From contig KV919158.1 of assembly GCA_002049455.2 (NCBI GenBank), forward strand, positions 1 through 61,140: a stretch of DNA of 61,140 nt. Direction: 5' to 3'. Origin of the DNA: Porphyra umbilicalis. Taxonomy: Eukaryota > Rhodophyta > Bangiophyceae > Bangiales > Bangiaceae. Below the pieces are notes generated by a model. The model was given only the letters and a program-made list of their open reading frames with translations, was not told the origin of the DNA and did not search any database. The position numbers and the translations under genes were made by a program. Shown piece by piece: positions 11,134 to 23,354 of the stretch; within the stretch, counting starts at the first letter, position 1; the number at the start of each line of letters is the position of its first letter.

Positions 11134-11949
11134 CGCGCGCGGGAAGCGGCACAGTAGATGTTAGACCAGGTCCCTGGCAGACCTTGAATTTGCTTGTATC
11201 TGGCTTGCACCGGTTGGTGCAAGGTGTCGATTGCGACCCTCTGAGGGCCGTTTTCTTGTGCAAGCGCCGTACAAAGAGGGGCTCCTCGGCGCGCAAAACG
11301 GTTTCCAGAGCCTACTTTGGCACCGTTCGCACCGCAGAAGAGGTGCATGTGGGTCTGTAAAAAACGAGCCCTGTCCGTCGTTTTGCGCACCGATGGCGGC
11401 CACCAACGTGTTTCTTGCATCCAGAAACTTGTATCGGGGACTCTGCTTTCGTCCAAGCAGCTTGCACGAGATGTGTGCGGATTTGTACAGAGACCTTGCA
11501 CCGGGTGCAGTCCTCTAGCTAGCACCAAAGTGGACATTTCTTGCATCACCTGGCAGTGTCTGCTTTTCTCTGCGCTCGTCAACGCTGGTACTGCTCCCAA
11601 CCAGGACACCTGCGCTATGGATAGTCACCCCAGTAACCTGCACTACCCTACCCTGCCCGCACCTTCACCCCCCCCGCATGCATAACACTCGTGCTGTCAA
11701 GAACGGCAGCATTATAGCCCCACGCCACCCAGGCCGAACTGGTGACATCCACGCCCCTCAGATGAGCGCAAGCTGGTCTCTGTCGTCTCCAAAGAATCAA
11801 GAAGCACCTCATCGCAATGGTACACCTGTACTTTCGTTGGAGGGTGGTGGTCTGGGGTTGGATGCTTGACGTCTTGTATACCCTGCGTAGACTGCCCTGA
11901 TGAGCAGTCAGGTGGGTTCGGACTGCTGTGGCGCAATCTCTGACGACGA
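11134..11949. other. Intergenic region; nothing recognised
   Basis: Mixed-composition sequence downstream of the vWA gene. No domains, RNA genes or terminal repeats were identified, and the frames present look like chance. Confidence 0.45.
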
Positions 11950-13450
11950 GCACTAGTGCGTCGGGTTGCCGACGCCGCCGTCCCCGGCTGCCACCGCCGC
12001 CCCCCCAGCCACCGCCGCCCCCGGCTCTCGGCAACGCCGGGTGCCGCCGCCGCCCCCGCCAGCTGCGCTCGCCACCGCCCCTGGCCGCCGTCGCCCCCAG
12101 CTGCTGCCGCCGCGGGCTGCCGCCGCCGGTCGACGCCGCGCCTGGCTGCCGCCGCCGCCGCCCCTGTTTGTCACCGCCGCCCTCCCCGGCTTCCACCGCG
12201 GCCACCACAGCCCTCGGCCACCGCCGCCGGCACCCCTGCCTGCCGCCGCCGCCTCTTCGACCTGCTACCGCCGCTGCCGCCGCCCTCTGCCGCCTCCGCC
12301 CCAGCCTGCCGCCGCCCCCGCCCCCGGCTGCCGCCACCGCCGCTCGCAGCTGCCTCCGCCGCCGCTGCCAGCCGCTGCCGCCGCTGCCCCCGACCACCAC
12401 CGTCGCCGCCCCCGGCTGCCGCCACCGCCGCCCCTGGCGGCCGCCGCCGCCGTCCCCAGCCGCCGCCGCCCCCGGGGGCAGCCGACGCCGCCCCCGGTGG
12501 CTGCCGCTGCCGCCCCCAGCAGCTGCCGCCGCCGCCCCCAGCCGCTGCCGCCGCTCACGGCGGCTCCCATTGCTTTCGGCCGCTGCTCCCGCCCCCGGCC
12601 GCTGTCGCCGCCGTCCCCAGCCTCTGGCGCCACCGCCTGCGGCCGCGGCCGCCGCTCCCGGCGGCTGCCGCCTCCCCTGGCCGCTGCTGCCTTTCCCTGC
12701 AGCTGCCGCCGCCCCTGGCCGCTGATGCCGCCCCCGGCGGCTGCCGCCATGGCGCTCGGCCGCTGGTGCCGCCGCCCCCGGCCGCTGCCGCCGCCTCCTC
12801 CAGCCTCTCTTGCCGCCGCCCCTGGCTGACGCCGCCGCCGCCCTCGGATGCCGCCGCAGCCGCCTGCCGCCGCCCCCGCCCCTGGCCGCCGACCACGCCG
12901 GCGGTCATCGCCCCCGCCGCTACCGCTGCCGCCGCCGCTGGCGTTGCCTTGGCGCCCGGCTGGTGCCGCCGCCGCCCGCTGCCGCCGGCTCCTCTGGCCG
13001 TTGCCCCCACCCCTGGCCGTAGCCTCCTCCGTTTGCGCCGCCGCCGCCGCTGGTGCTGCCATGGTCCCTGGCGGACGCCCCACCTCCTGGCGCCTCCCCC
13101 GCCGCCGCCGCCGCCGCCGCCCCTGGCAGCGCCCCCCGCCGCAGGCTCCGCCGCCATCACTGGCGTTGCCCTGGCCGCCGGCTGGCGCCGCCGCTGCCCG
13201 GCGCCGCACCCGACGCTGGCCGCCTTCCCCACTGGTAGCACCGCCCCAGCCGCTGCCGCATCCCCGGCCACTGGTGCTGCCCTGGCCCCAGGCGGCCGCC
13301 CCCCCTGCTGGCGGCGTCCGTGCCACTGCCGCAGCCCCCGTCCCTGGCGGCGGCTTCCACCGCTGGCGCCGCTCTTGCCGCTGGCCACCGCCCCCGCCGC
13401 TGGCCGCCGCCCCCGCGGGCGGTCGGTGGCAGCGACCCCGGCGTATGTGC
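11950..13450. repeat. 1.5-kb GCC-rich degenerate minisatellite
   Basis: The plus strand is an almost unbroken series of CCGCCGCC triplets mixed with CCCGGCTG, CCCTGGC and GCCGCTG modules, without a fixed period. All six frames stay open for hundreds of codons and translate to Pro/Ala, Arg/Cys or Gly/Ala/Arg mixtures. I read the open frames as a product of composition, not a gene. Confidence 0.8.
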
Positions 13451-14121
13451 GGTCTGCGAGTGGCCGGGCTGTCGGTGGCGGGTGGTGGGTGGCGGGTGGC
13501 GGGTGTTGGGGTGGACGGTGCGTGACCTTTGGGTGTGGGTGGGGTGGCTGGTAGTGGTGGCTGACTGCGGGAGCCGGCGGTGGCGGCTTCGGCTGAGTAC
13601 GTCAGTAATACATTCACGTATACAGTATCTGTTCATGCGCCACGGCTATTATGTCTGTGCGGGGATCTCATGGGACTTTCTGGGAGGGCCTAGCTAGTGT
13701 GCTTTGGCAGCAAGCCGCCTCCGCAGACGACTCACACGCACGATGATGGGGTGGCTCGGTTCGCTGAAGGACGGTACGCGCTGTGGGCATCCTGCGACCA
13801 TTCTGATGTAGCTTTTCAGCCTCGAATGAGTGTACGGGATGCACAAGAGCCAACGCACACAGAAAGTTGGCCAGCAGACAGACAGAGCACCGTGCGGAGG
13901 TAGCGGCACGTCTGGCTGCTGTGACCTTGGAGGGGCGAAAAAAGTAGGAAGGAGGCCTCTGATGCCTTTGCCACCTACGTTTCCGTTCCCAGGACCCTTC
14001 AAAGCACCAGAAACGCTTGTCTCAAAAAAGGTGGTGTTTCGGTCGACTTGGCTCCGGACGTGCCGCATGCTCCTCCTTCTTGGAACAGACGGAAGCTTGT
14101 AACGCGGCGGTTATACCGGCG
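13451..14121. other. Spacer downstream of the IPI1-like gene
   Basis: No gene is seen. A GGCGGGTGG-rich tract (13484-13512) trails out of the repeat block, followed by mixed-composition sequence up to the end of the minus-strand IPI1-like gene. Confidence 0.45.
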
Positions 14122-17047
14122 TTATGCGAAACGACCTTGGAGACTGCGAACGGGCCTCAGCCAGCGGAGCCTACGCCCCCCCCCCCCCACCCCATACGCC
14201 GCCCGTAGCCGCGCCGCCACCCCGCCCGCCCCCGCCGCCGCCACCGCTGCAGCGACGCGGGCCACCACCGGGGGCACCTCCCCCCCCTCCGCGTCGGCGA
14301 CACCCTCCCCCTCGGCCGCCATGTCGGCGAGCGCCCCCACCCCCGCCGCCACCGACCGCCAGCGCGCTGGGGTGTCCCCCCCCCCCCCCCCCCCGCGCGG
14401 CGGCCCCCACCCCCGCCTCCACCGCCGTCAGGCCCGCCACGCCGAGCGCGCGGCCACCGACGGGCACGGCGGCGAGCACGACAGCGGCCGCCGCCACCGT
14501 TGCCGCCGCCCCGGGGTCGCTGGGCACCCCCACCGCCGCCACCGCCGCGAGGGACGCCACCGCCGCCGCCGCCGCTGCCGTGGCGTAGGCACCGCCGACG
14601 GGGGGGGAGGCGGGGGCGGCGGCGCCCGACGCCACCGCCGCCACCGCGCGGAGGAGGGGGGCGAGGAGGCCCAGCGGCACGCCCCCGCCGGCCCCACTGC
14701 CGCCCCCGCCGCCGCTGTGGCCGTCGACGCGGCGGCGGCGGCCGCCGGCGCCGCCCCCACGCCCCACCGTCGCGGCGGTGCGGGCGAGCGCGGCGGGCAG
14801 CCGCGCGTCCCCCCCCCATAATACAGAACGCTCGCCAGGGCAGACGCCCACCCCCCCCCCCCCCCCCCCCCCCCACCGCCACCACCCGCCGCCGCCGCGC
14901 GGCGCACGGCCGCCGGCAACGCCGCGGCAGCCGACGCGACGAGCGCGGGCGGCACCCCCCCCCCGGCGGCACGGCGGCGAGCACGGTGGCGGCGGTCGCC
15001 GCCCACGCGGCCCCGTCGGGCGTAGCGCCGGCGGCGGCGAGGCGCGGCACCGCCGCCGCCGCCGTCACGGCCGGCGCGCCCGACAGGAGCCCCGCAACCG
15101 CAGCGGCGGCGGGGGCGGCGGCGGCGGGGCCACCCCCGCCGCCGGCCGCCGCCGCCGGCACCAGCGCCGCCGAGAGGAGGGCGCGGCACGCCGGCGCGCC
15201 GGCGCCGGGCGGCGCCGCCGCCCACGCGGTCGCCCACGACGCGGCCGCCGCGGAGCGGGCGGCGGGCGTCAGGTGCGGGGCGGCCGCCATGAGCAGCGCC
15301 GCCGCCCGCGCAACGGGCGCGTCGGCCGCGTCAACGGGCGACGGCGGGGCGCCGCCGCCGCCGCCGCCGCCGCTGCCCGGCCGCGGCGCCAGCGCGCGGC
15401 CGCCGACCGCCGCCGCCACGGCCGCGTCGATGGCCGCCGCCGCCGCTGCGGCCACATCCCGCCACGTGCGCGGGGGCGGGCGGGCACCCCCCCCCAGGCG
15501 CCCCCCCCCCCCCCCCCCCCCACCGAGACCTCCCCCCCCCCGCCTCCACATCCGCCGGCACGGCCGCCAAAAACGCACACAGCCCCGCCGCCACGGCCGC
15601 GTCGGCGCGGCGGCGGAGGGCGGGGACCCCCCCCCCCCCCCCACGGTGGCGCGGCCGACCCCCCCCCCCCCCCCCGACCGGCAACGACGCAACGACCGTC
15701 GGCAGCAGCGCCACGCCGACCGCCGCCGCCGCGCCCGGTTCCGCCGGCAGCACCGCCGGGAGGGCGGCCACGACGGCGGCGGCGGCGGCGAGCGCGCGCG
15801 CGCGGGGCACCGCGTCGGCCGCGTCGCCGGCGGGCGCCGCTTCCGCCCACACGGTGCGGAGGGTGGCCGCGAGGCGCGCCGCGTCGGCGGCGGGGAGGGC
15901 GGGGCGGGGGGGCAAAGACGCGCCGCCCGCCCGCGGGGGGGAGGGGGGGGGGCGGCGCCCCCGCCCCGCGCCGCCGCCACGCCGTCTGGGGCGTCGGCGG
16001 GCGGCCACGCCGGCACGAGCGGCGGCGGCGGCGGCGGTGACCGCTCGGGGGCGTGGAAGGACCAGCGGCCCGCCGGGGCGGGGTCCCCCCCCACGGCCGC
16101 CGCCCAGGCGGGGCCCGCCGCAGCCGCCGCAACAGCGCCCCCACCCGCCCCCCCCCCGCCGCGGCGGCGGACAAGGCCGCGGCGACGGCCCCAAGCGTCA
16201 CGGACCGCCCCTCCCACGTGACCGCCGCGGCGGCGGCGCCGAGCAGCGCTGGGAGGAGCCCCCCCCCCCCCCCCCCCCCCCAAGGTCCACCAACGCCCCC
16301 CCCCGACCCGCCCCCACCGCCGCCAACACCGCCGCCGCCGCGCGCGCGCCGTCGGCGCGCACGGGCGTGCGCACGTGCGACGCCGCGGCGGCGAGGCGCG
16401 GGGCGAGGCCCGCCGTCGCCCCCGCCGCCACGGCCGGCGCGCGCGCGGCGGCGGCGGCGACGAGGCGCACCGCCGCGGTGCGCGTCGGCGCGTCGGGGTC
16501 GTCGAGGTGCGCGGCAGCGGCGTCGAGGATGGTGGCGGCGTGGGGGGGGGAGGGGGTCGCCGGCGGGAGGGTACCCGCCCCGCCGCCGGCGCCCGGCGGG
16601 GGGGGGGCGGGGGGAGCGGCCACCCGCTGACAATGGTGGCCAGCGCACCGAGCGCGTCGCGGCGCGTCGGCGCCGCCGCCGCGCTGGCGCGGGAGAGGAG
16701 GGTGGCGAGCGACAGCCGCCGGGCGGGGATGCCCGACGCCACGTCGGTGAGGGCGGGGGGGGGCGGGCGGCCGCCGCCGCCGCCGCCGCCGACGGCGCCG
16801 CGTCGGTGCGCGGCGGCGGGCGGCCGCCGCTCGGGGCGGCGGCGCCCCCCACCAGAGGCGGGAGGGCGGTCGAGACGGCCGACTGGGCCGACACAAAGAC
16901 ACGGCGTGACCGCACCGCCGTGGACGTGGCGTTGGCCGCCGGCCGCGCGCGGGCGCCGAGCTTGGCGCGCCCCTTTTTGACAAAGTCCCGCGGCGGCTTG
17001 GCGCCGCCGGCCTTGGCCGCCGCCGCGGCGCGGCGGGACTTGGGCAT
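14122..17047 (-). CDS. IPI1: IPI1/TEX10-like HEAT-repeat protein, frame interrupted at homopolymers
   Basis: The IPI1/TEX10 family works with the Rix1 (PELP1) and Grc3/Las1 machinery in ITS2 processing and maturation of 60S pre-ribosomes in the nucleus. The start at 17047 gives the family's N-terminal signature: a basic MPKSRR..., then DFVKKGRAKLG, ANATSTAVRSRRVFV and LSLATLLSRASAAAAPTRRDALGAL. A second frame supplies ILDAAAAHLDDPDAPTRTAA and SHVRTPVRADGARAAAA, equivalent to the Ipi1-domain helices. Further Ala-rich HEAT-like helices follow to about 14122. The frame changes several times, each in or near G/C runs (about 16600, 16260-16280, 15960, 15500, 14851-14874). Either homopolymer lengths are wrong in the assembly or the copy is damaged; the conservation on both sides of each break favours assembly error. 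The exact C-terminus is uncertain. Confidence 0.78.
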
Positions 17048-17071
17048 GGCGGCGGCGCGGCGGGGGGCGGT

Positions 17072-17101
<30 letters not shown>
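17072..17101. repeat. 30-nt G homopolymer just upstream of the IPI1-like start codon
   Basis: Thirty consecutive G on the plus strand, which is C30 in the transcript's sense. It lies 25 bases before the ATG at 17047, inside the expected leader. It could fold as a G-quadruplex on one DNA strand. Its length is unlikely to be reliable in an assembly. Confidence 0.9.
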
Positions 17102-17103
<2 letters not shown>

Positions 17104-19190
17104 GTCAGAAGGGGGGGGGGACGGCGGGCGAACACAAGCGAGGCGAGGGTGGGGGGCGGGGGGGGGGGCAACGGTGTACAGGTGCGAACGTCGCCGTCGT
17201 GTGGCCGCGGCATGCCGCGGCCACGAAGGTCAAGGGGGCGCGGCCGAAACCCGTGGCGACGACGGCGTCCAAACTGGGAGTAGAGCCATCAGACCAAAGC
17301 CACCAATGTCGGGACTATATTGTAAACATGTCAATTGGGCATGCGACGTGGCACCCTCTCAGAGGTCCCCTAACGGGGGGGCCCGAAATGCATGATATGT
17401 GCAATGGAGTTATTTGTCAGCAGGCTACTATCTGGCCGATAGTCCCGTTTACCGTTCGGAGAACGGTGGCCCATTCCAATTGAGGTTGCTCAGAACGCCC
17501 GGGGCGTCGTTAAGGGCGTCGTTAAGGGCGTCACCAGGGCGTCATTTGGGCGTCGCGCGCCCCTAACGCCCCAACTCAAAAGGGCGTCAGCAAGGCGTCG
17601 CGAAGAGAAAGTTTTCCTGGGGGTCTACATGATTCAGCAGGTGGCGGCTGTGCACCTTGGGTGGGGACAGCGCAGTGCCCCTCGTTGCTGGATCCACCAC
17701 GAGCTCGTTTTTCACTCGCATTCCTCGTAAACGCTCGTTGAAAATGGGTGTTTCCTCGCACTCTGAGAGTGTTAGAGCACACCCAACAACGTCTCCCCCA
17801 AGTTCTGAAACCCCAAACGGAATGTGCCACGTTTGCTTACGTGGAGGACGCTCAGCGGCTCCCCATTTTTCTCATCCAAGAGGGCCGTCCGCGGTCCTGG
17901 AGTTATCGAAAACAGGGGCTACATGGTCCAGAGATGGGTGCAAGAAGATGGGGGAAGCGTGCGTAGCAACGTCGACCCCCAAGCGGACAGAAATTGAACA
18001 TATATCCAAGCAGTCACGAGGTGAGGGAGGGAGGGACGAAAAGGCTGCGATCGCGACAAGAATGCGTCGCCACTTTCCAATCGTCTGTGCAGACTTTTGT
18101 TATCTGAGTAAACATACCGAAAGTCAGGTTCACACGTCTAAAATAAAGCGCCACGAACTGACAGGAACTGGTCGCCCTGCTGGCACGACGCAGAAAAATC
18201 TCACTTCGGGAAGACACCTGGCGAACTGATGACAGATGGCGAGCCTCACGCGACAGCGCAGAGCCGCGGCTCTCGGTCGAGGACCCTGGGAACGGGGTGC
18301 GCTGTGCGACGCGCTGTCAAGACGTGGCCACGGCAGGCACCGCGCGGTCCGACAGATGCTTCGATTCGAATGCCTCCAGAACGAGAGGCGGACGGCGCCT
18401 TTGCTGGTGGCGGCGTTGGCTTGCTCAGAACGAGCTCTGTCGCAAGCGTCGAAACGGACAGTGTCGGTGGGCCCGCGCGAGAATATCGGCGCGGTCGCGC
18501 AATCAATCACGTGATCTCTTTGCATGCAATGAGAAATCTTTGAAAGTTTCCGATCTGATCCAAGCCATATCATTGGCTGCTGGAAATGTTCACAGATATG
18601 TTGGAAGGGAGGCGGATCCATCATCGCCAGGGGTCAGCCGGCCCGTGATCAGATTCCTCTGGTCCCTGTTGGCGCCAGGCCTGCCCCCCCCCTCCAATTG
18701 GTCGAAGGGCAGCCTCACGTCAAGCGTGGCGCGGCGGGTGCCTCAGCCGCTTCCACGAGGCGGGGATCTCGTCGACACAGGGGCACGCACGAGGCCCCGT
18801 GCCAGTGTCGGTGTGGCGCGCCTCGTGGGCAGCGCCGCGTGGGGCCGTGTCGCAGAGAGGGCCGTTCGGGGAGCCTCAAATGCACCTCCCTGGGCGGTCT
18901 CGGGCACACCTCCCGCTCGGGCGGGCCCGCAGCACCCTGCGCCCCCCCATCCACGCACGCGCACGAGGGGCCGCAGCGCGGGGTGCCATCCGCGGCTCGT
19001 TGGGGCGCCCCCTGGGCCGCCATCGGCTGTACGGAGGGGCGCCCCCTGGGCTGCGGTCGCGCGCTCGTGCTCCGCGTGTGCGCGCTTCTCGTGTCGCGTG
19101 CTGTCGGCCGCCTGCGACGGCATATGAACACGCCGTCCGCCGGCGGCTCGTGTTTCCTCGCTCATTCATCCCAACGACCTCCCGGACGCA
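17102..19190. other. Non-coding spacer with short GGGCGTC repeats
   Basis: No supported gene. Around 17499-17600 a direct/inverted series of GGGCGTCGTTAAGGGCGTC-type units occurs. Short segments at 17672-17727 and 17774-17807 recur elsewhere in the window in inverted orientation. From 18690 to 19190 GC content rises toward the Harbinger element without a recognisable product. Confidence 0.45.
17672..17727. repeat. Dispersed 56-bp repeat (inverted copy at 51.68 kb)
   Basis: This segment, containing GTTGCTGGATCCACCACGAG, is an exact reverse complement of 51679-51734 as far as I can read. A second nearby block, 17774-17807 (GCACACCCAACAACGTCT), is close to the reverse complement of 27013-27048. 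Both point to an unnamed dispersed repeat family. Confidence 0.85.
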
Positions 19191-19195
19191 TCCCC

Positions 19196-19455
19196 CCACC
19201 GTTGAGTTCTTCCCGCCCTTGCCGCCGGCGTGGGACGCCGGCGGCTGCCCCCCCCCCTCCCTGTTACCGTTGAGTTTTTCCCTCTCTGCCGCCGGCGTGG
19301 CACGCCGGCGGCTGCCCCCCCCCCCCTCTCTGGTACCGTTGCGTTTTTCCCGCGCTTGCCGCCGGTGTGGCACGCCGGCGGCCATTTCCCCGACCCCGCC
19401 TTCTGCCGTTGAGCTTTTCCCACCCTTGCCGCCGGCGAGGCACGCTGGCGGCGGT
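19196..19455. repeat. Four 67-70-bp units, each with a 25-bp GC palindrome
   Basis: Each unit starts with a variant of ACCGTTGAGTTTTTCCC and ends with GCCGCCGGC-N7-GCCGGCGGC. The palindromes lie at 19221-19245, 19288-19312, 19358-19382 and 19428-19452; the last two have one or two mismatches. The array sits 200-430 bp upstream of the Myb-like ORF. Regularly spaced palindromes in this position look like protein-binding sites, either a promoter or subterminal transposase sites, which is inference. Confidence 0.88.
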
Positions 19456-19652
19456 TCCCCGCCCTCCCCCCCGCTTCCTTTTTTTTGCCGCCGGCCACCC
19501 GCGTGTGGCTCTTTGCCCGCGTGCGCCGCCGGTGCTGCGTGGGCGCCGGCGGTGTGCCGTGTGCGAGTCGGTGCCTCGTCCCCTCCGCCCCCCCCCCTCC
19601 CTGACCCTCGGCCAATCTGTTCAAGAGCCGCCGCTCTCCCCCCTCTCCCACC

Positions 19653-22600
19653 ATGACCCGCAAGCCCGACCCGGAGCGCGACACGGAGCGGAGGAGGGAC
19701 CAGCGTCGGCGGCACCAAGAGCGTCTCGCCGTGCTCGCGCGGTGCACCTGTTCGTGCCACCTCGGGGGGTGCCCGCCGTGCTCTACATCGGCACCGTCGT
19801 GCGGTGGACGGGCGCCGTCCCCACCGCGCAACAACTGGGGGCCGCCGGCTGGTCGGCACCCTCAACAAGCCGGCGGCCATTGGGACGGTGGACAAGGGCG
19901 GGCGCCATCGCCACCGCGCAACAACTGGGCGCCGCCGGCGCGTAGCCATCCACAGCAAGCCGGCGGCAACTGGGGCGGGGGACAAGGACGGGCGCCGTCG
20001 CCACCGCGCAACGACTGGGCGCCGCCGGCACGTAGCCATCCACAACAAGCCGGCGGCAACTGGGGCGGGGGACAAGGACGGGCGCCGTCGCCACCGCGCA
20101 ACAACTGGGCGCCGCCGGCTGGTTGGCGGGAACACCCACAACAAGCCGGCGGCAACTGGGGCGGGGGACAGGGACGGGCGCCGTCGCCGCCGCGCCAAAG
20201 CTGGGCGCCGCCGGCTGATCTGCACCCTAACCAAGCCGGCGGCCATTGGGACGGTGGACAAGGGCGGGCGCCATCGCCACCGCGCAACAACTGGGCGCCG
20301 CCGGCACGTAGCCATCCACAGCAAGCCGGCGGCAACTGGGGCGGGGGGCAAGGACGGGCGCCGTCGCCACCGCGCACCAACTGGGCGTCGCCGGCACGTA
20401 GCCATCCACAGCAAGCCGGCGGCAACTGGGGCGGGGGGCAAGGACGGGCGCCGTCGCCGCCGCGCAACAACTGGGCGCCGCCGGCTGATCGCGACCCAAC
20501 GCAAGCCGGCGGCAACTGGGGCGGGGGGCAAGGACGGGCGCCGTCGCCGCAGCACAACAATTGGGCACCGCCGGCTGGTCGGCACCCACACCAAGCCGGC
20601 GGCAACTGGGGCGGGGGACAAGGTCGAGCGCCGTCGCCGCCGCGCCAAAGCTGGGCGCCGCCGGCTGATCTGCACCCTAACCAAGCCGGCGGCCATTGGG
20701 ACGGTGGACAAGGGCGGGCGCCATCGCCACCGCGCAACAACTGGGCGCCGCCGGCACGTAGCCATCCACAGCAAGCCGGCGGCAACTGGGGCGGGGGGCA
20801 AGGACGGGCGCCGTCGCCGCAGCACATCAACTGGGCGCCGCCGGCTGTTCGTCACCCACACCAAGCCGGCGGCAACTCGAGGCCCCTGCCTGGTGGTCGA
20901 TCGCCACAAGGCGGCGGGCAAGGACGGGCGTCGTTGCCGCCGCGCAGCGACTGGGTGCCGCCGGCTGGTTTCATCCCTTCTCACGCCGGCGGCGGCGACG
21001 GACGGCACCCGAAAGGCGGGGAACCGCCGCCTTGTGGCGTGAACTGCGGCGGGCCGCCAGACCAAGGTCGCCCCCCGCCGCAAGTCGTCAACGCGCCGCC
21101 GGCTCGCGGCTGTCTGCCGCTCGCCGGCGGCAGGGTCGCGCCGCCACCCGACGTTGTGCCGCCACAAGCCGGCGGCAACTCCACACCTTCGGGGGCCAGC
21201 CGCCGTGAAGCCGGTGGCTCGCGGGCGCCGCCGCCGGCCAACGTGCTGCCTGAAAGCGGCGGGGAGTCGGCACCGCCGGCTGCTGTTCAACCACAAGCCG
21301 GCGGCGCACAGCCCTCACCCGCCGAATGCCGGCCGCCGGCAGCCACCGTGCACCCCCCGCCCGTCCCGACGCTGAGTCCAGGGGCTCCGGGGGAGGCGTC
21401 GGCGGAAACGCTGGCGGCGGGCCACGACAAGCCGGCAGGCCACGACAAGCCGGCGGACCACCACCAGCCGGCGGTCCCCGACCTGCCGGCGGGCCAGGGC
21501 AAGCCGGCGGGCGAGGACACGCCGGCGGGCCAGGACACGCCGGCGGACCACGACAAGCCGGCGGGCGACGAACAGCCGGCGGGCCACAACCAGCCGGTGA
21601 GGCACGGCCTGCCGGCGTACCAGGACAAGCCGGCGGCAGCGCGGGGCGCGACGCCGCCGGTGGAGAAGTAGTCGACGTTGAAGACGTCGGCTGTGACGTT
21701 GCTGCGCTCAAGTACGCGGCCCCCGCGATGGGGACCGGTCCGGGCTGGACCGACGAGGAGCGTGTTGCGTTGTGCAGAGCCTACCTGACAACTTCGCAGG
21801 ACCCTGTTAAGGGGGCGGACCAGAGTGGCCCGACTTTTTGTACTGCGGTGGTTTCGGCATGGAAGGGGTTGCTGGCGGGACGCCCTGGCGTCCGCCGGCG
21901 CACTGAGCGAGGAGTGGGGGGGGTGCAGAAGCAGTGGGACAAGATCCGCAAGGGTGTCAACGAGTTTGGCTCGCACTACCTAGCGGTCCAGCGCATGGAG
22001 CTGACGGGCAACCCAAGTGAGGAGGACATGATTAGCGCGGCCATGGCGCTCTTCTGCGGCGCCAATGTGTACGAGGCGATGCGCAAGGACCGCGCGGCGG
22101 ACATGGCCAAGGGCAAGACAACCAAGCGCAAGGCCAAGCAAGTGCACTGCCCGTGGGTCCCGTGCTGGCGGGTGCTGCGACACGTCGACAAGTTCAGCGG
22201 GGCCGCCGGGGCCGCCGCTGCCGACGGCGGCGCCGCCGGTGCCGGATCATCCGGCGGCTCTCCCGGCGGCCGCTCGACAAGCGACTCTGACGAGGACGCG
22301 GAGGACGCGGGTGCTGGCGGTTACCAATCGCGCCCGCGTGGCTCAAAGGCCGCCAAGCGTGACAGGGCGGAGGACATCCAGGCGTCGCGTATGCTGAAGG
22401 CAAGCATGGACGCGTTGTCTGCGCTGGCCCAAGCAACGACTGAGCGTACAACCGTGGCATTTTTCAACAGTGCTGAGATGCGGGACACTCCTGAAGCTGT
22501 CGCTTTCCGTCGCGCCCATGCCCGCAAGCTGATGGCGGCGGCCGGGTTGGACGTGTCCCCGCCGGGTACTTTGTCTTCTCTGGCGGGGACGGCCGCCGCC

Positions 22601-23068
22601 TCCACGCCCGCGACTGGCGCAGATGTGCCGGCGGAGGGGGGGGCGACGCCCTCTACACCCGCCCGCACGTCAACCTCGACACCGCGTACGCCGCCGGCGC
22701 CGGCGCCGGCGCAGGCACCGGCGGCTGGCGCGGCACTGGTGCCGGCATCTCCGCCGGCGGCGAGCAGCTCAGGACCTGAGCCGCCGGCACGAGCGGTCAA
22801 GGAAGCGGCGGCGAGTACATCTGCACCGCCGGCCTCGGCGGACGGCTCCGGTGCAGCGAGCCGTGGCCGGCGGTCGCTGGTGACCAAGCAGGCCAAGGCG
22901 GCGGCAGCTCTTGCCGCCGCGTCGAAGGCGCTCGACGACGAGAACGACGGCGTTTATGTGGTGCCTGTCTTTAACACGCGCGACAGTGGCGCGGGCCATG
23001 TCGAGGACAAGGATGAAGCTGAGGGGGATGACTCTAGTGATGACGAGACCAACGCTGAGTACCAATAG
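19653..23068 (+). CDS. Harbinger Myb/SANT-like accessory protein with long repeat N-terminus
   Basis: The ORF opens at ACCATGA (19653). The first ~670 codons are a Gly/Pro/Gln-rich minisatellite and end at 21671 in that frame. The conserved part is read in another frame, open from at least 21326 to 23068, so an intron or indel in the low-complexity overlap must join them. The conserved part is a Myb/SANT-like (NAM-associated type) domain: GPGWTDEERVALCRAYLTTS, then VQKQWDKIRKGVNEFGSHY and LTGNPSEEDMISAAMALF. A basic stretch (KGKTTKRKAKQ), Ser/Asp-rich linkers and an acidic tail follow. In Harbinger elements this partner binds the transposon ends and helps carry the nuclease into the nucleus. 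The start is uncertain; translation might begin within the second frame. Confidence 0.75.
19800..20940. repeat. 90-bp coding minisatellite, about 12 copies
   Basis: GCCGGCGGC recurs at 19869, 19959, 20049, 20145, 20235, 20325, 20415, 20505, 20595, 20685, 20775 and 20865, giving a 90-bp period (one unit is 96 bp). Each unit encodes about 30 residues of the type QAGGNWGGGQGRAPSPP + NNWAPPA. Almost every unit also carries GCCGCCGGC 19 bp before the next GCCGGCGGC, so an inverted motif pair recurs every 90 bp. Confidence 0.93.
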
Positions 23069-23354
23069 TGTGTGGAGTGTGTATCGGGCAGCGACTTGAA
23101 AGGTTTTTTTTTCCCCGTTGGGCAGGGGTTTTTTTTCCTACTTCTTTCGTCTTTGCGCGCAACAGTGGCATTACTTTGGCATCATTTATACGGCCGCTAT
23201 GGGGGCCCTTGGCGGGTCCCGCCTCTGTGTCGTTTGCGAGCAAGGCCTCCGTGACATTTGCGAGTAAGGAGTCAAGACAAAGGCAAGAGGACAGACAAGT
23301 CGAAGGAAAAAAAAACCCGCGGGGGAAAAAAAAAAACCTTTTGTGCTGCCCCGG
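23069..23354. terminator. Convergent-gene spacer with T-run/A-run inverted repeat
   Basis: Just past the Myb-like stop the plus strand reads AGG-T9-CCCC and GGGG-T8-CC. Near the nuclease stop it reads A9-CCC and GGGGG-A11-CC. These T-rich and A-rich blocks are roughly reverse complements, so each converging transcript meets a G/C clamp plus a U-run after its stop. A role in 3'-end formation is inference. Confidence 0.4.

Noticed and set aside
11950..13617. Very long open frames on both strands (up to about 530 codons)
   Set aside because: All frames are open because the sequence is GCC-rich and poor in T and A. Translations are Pro/Ala, Arg/Cys or Gly/Arg mixtures without domains.
18876..21296. 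806-codon minus-strand frame
   Set aside because: It is the antisense shadow of the 90-bp repeat that encodes the Harbinger accessory protein's N-terminus.
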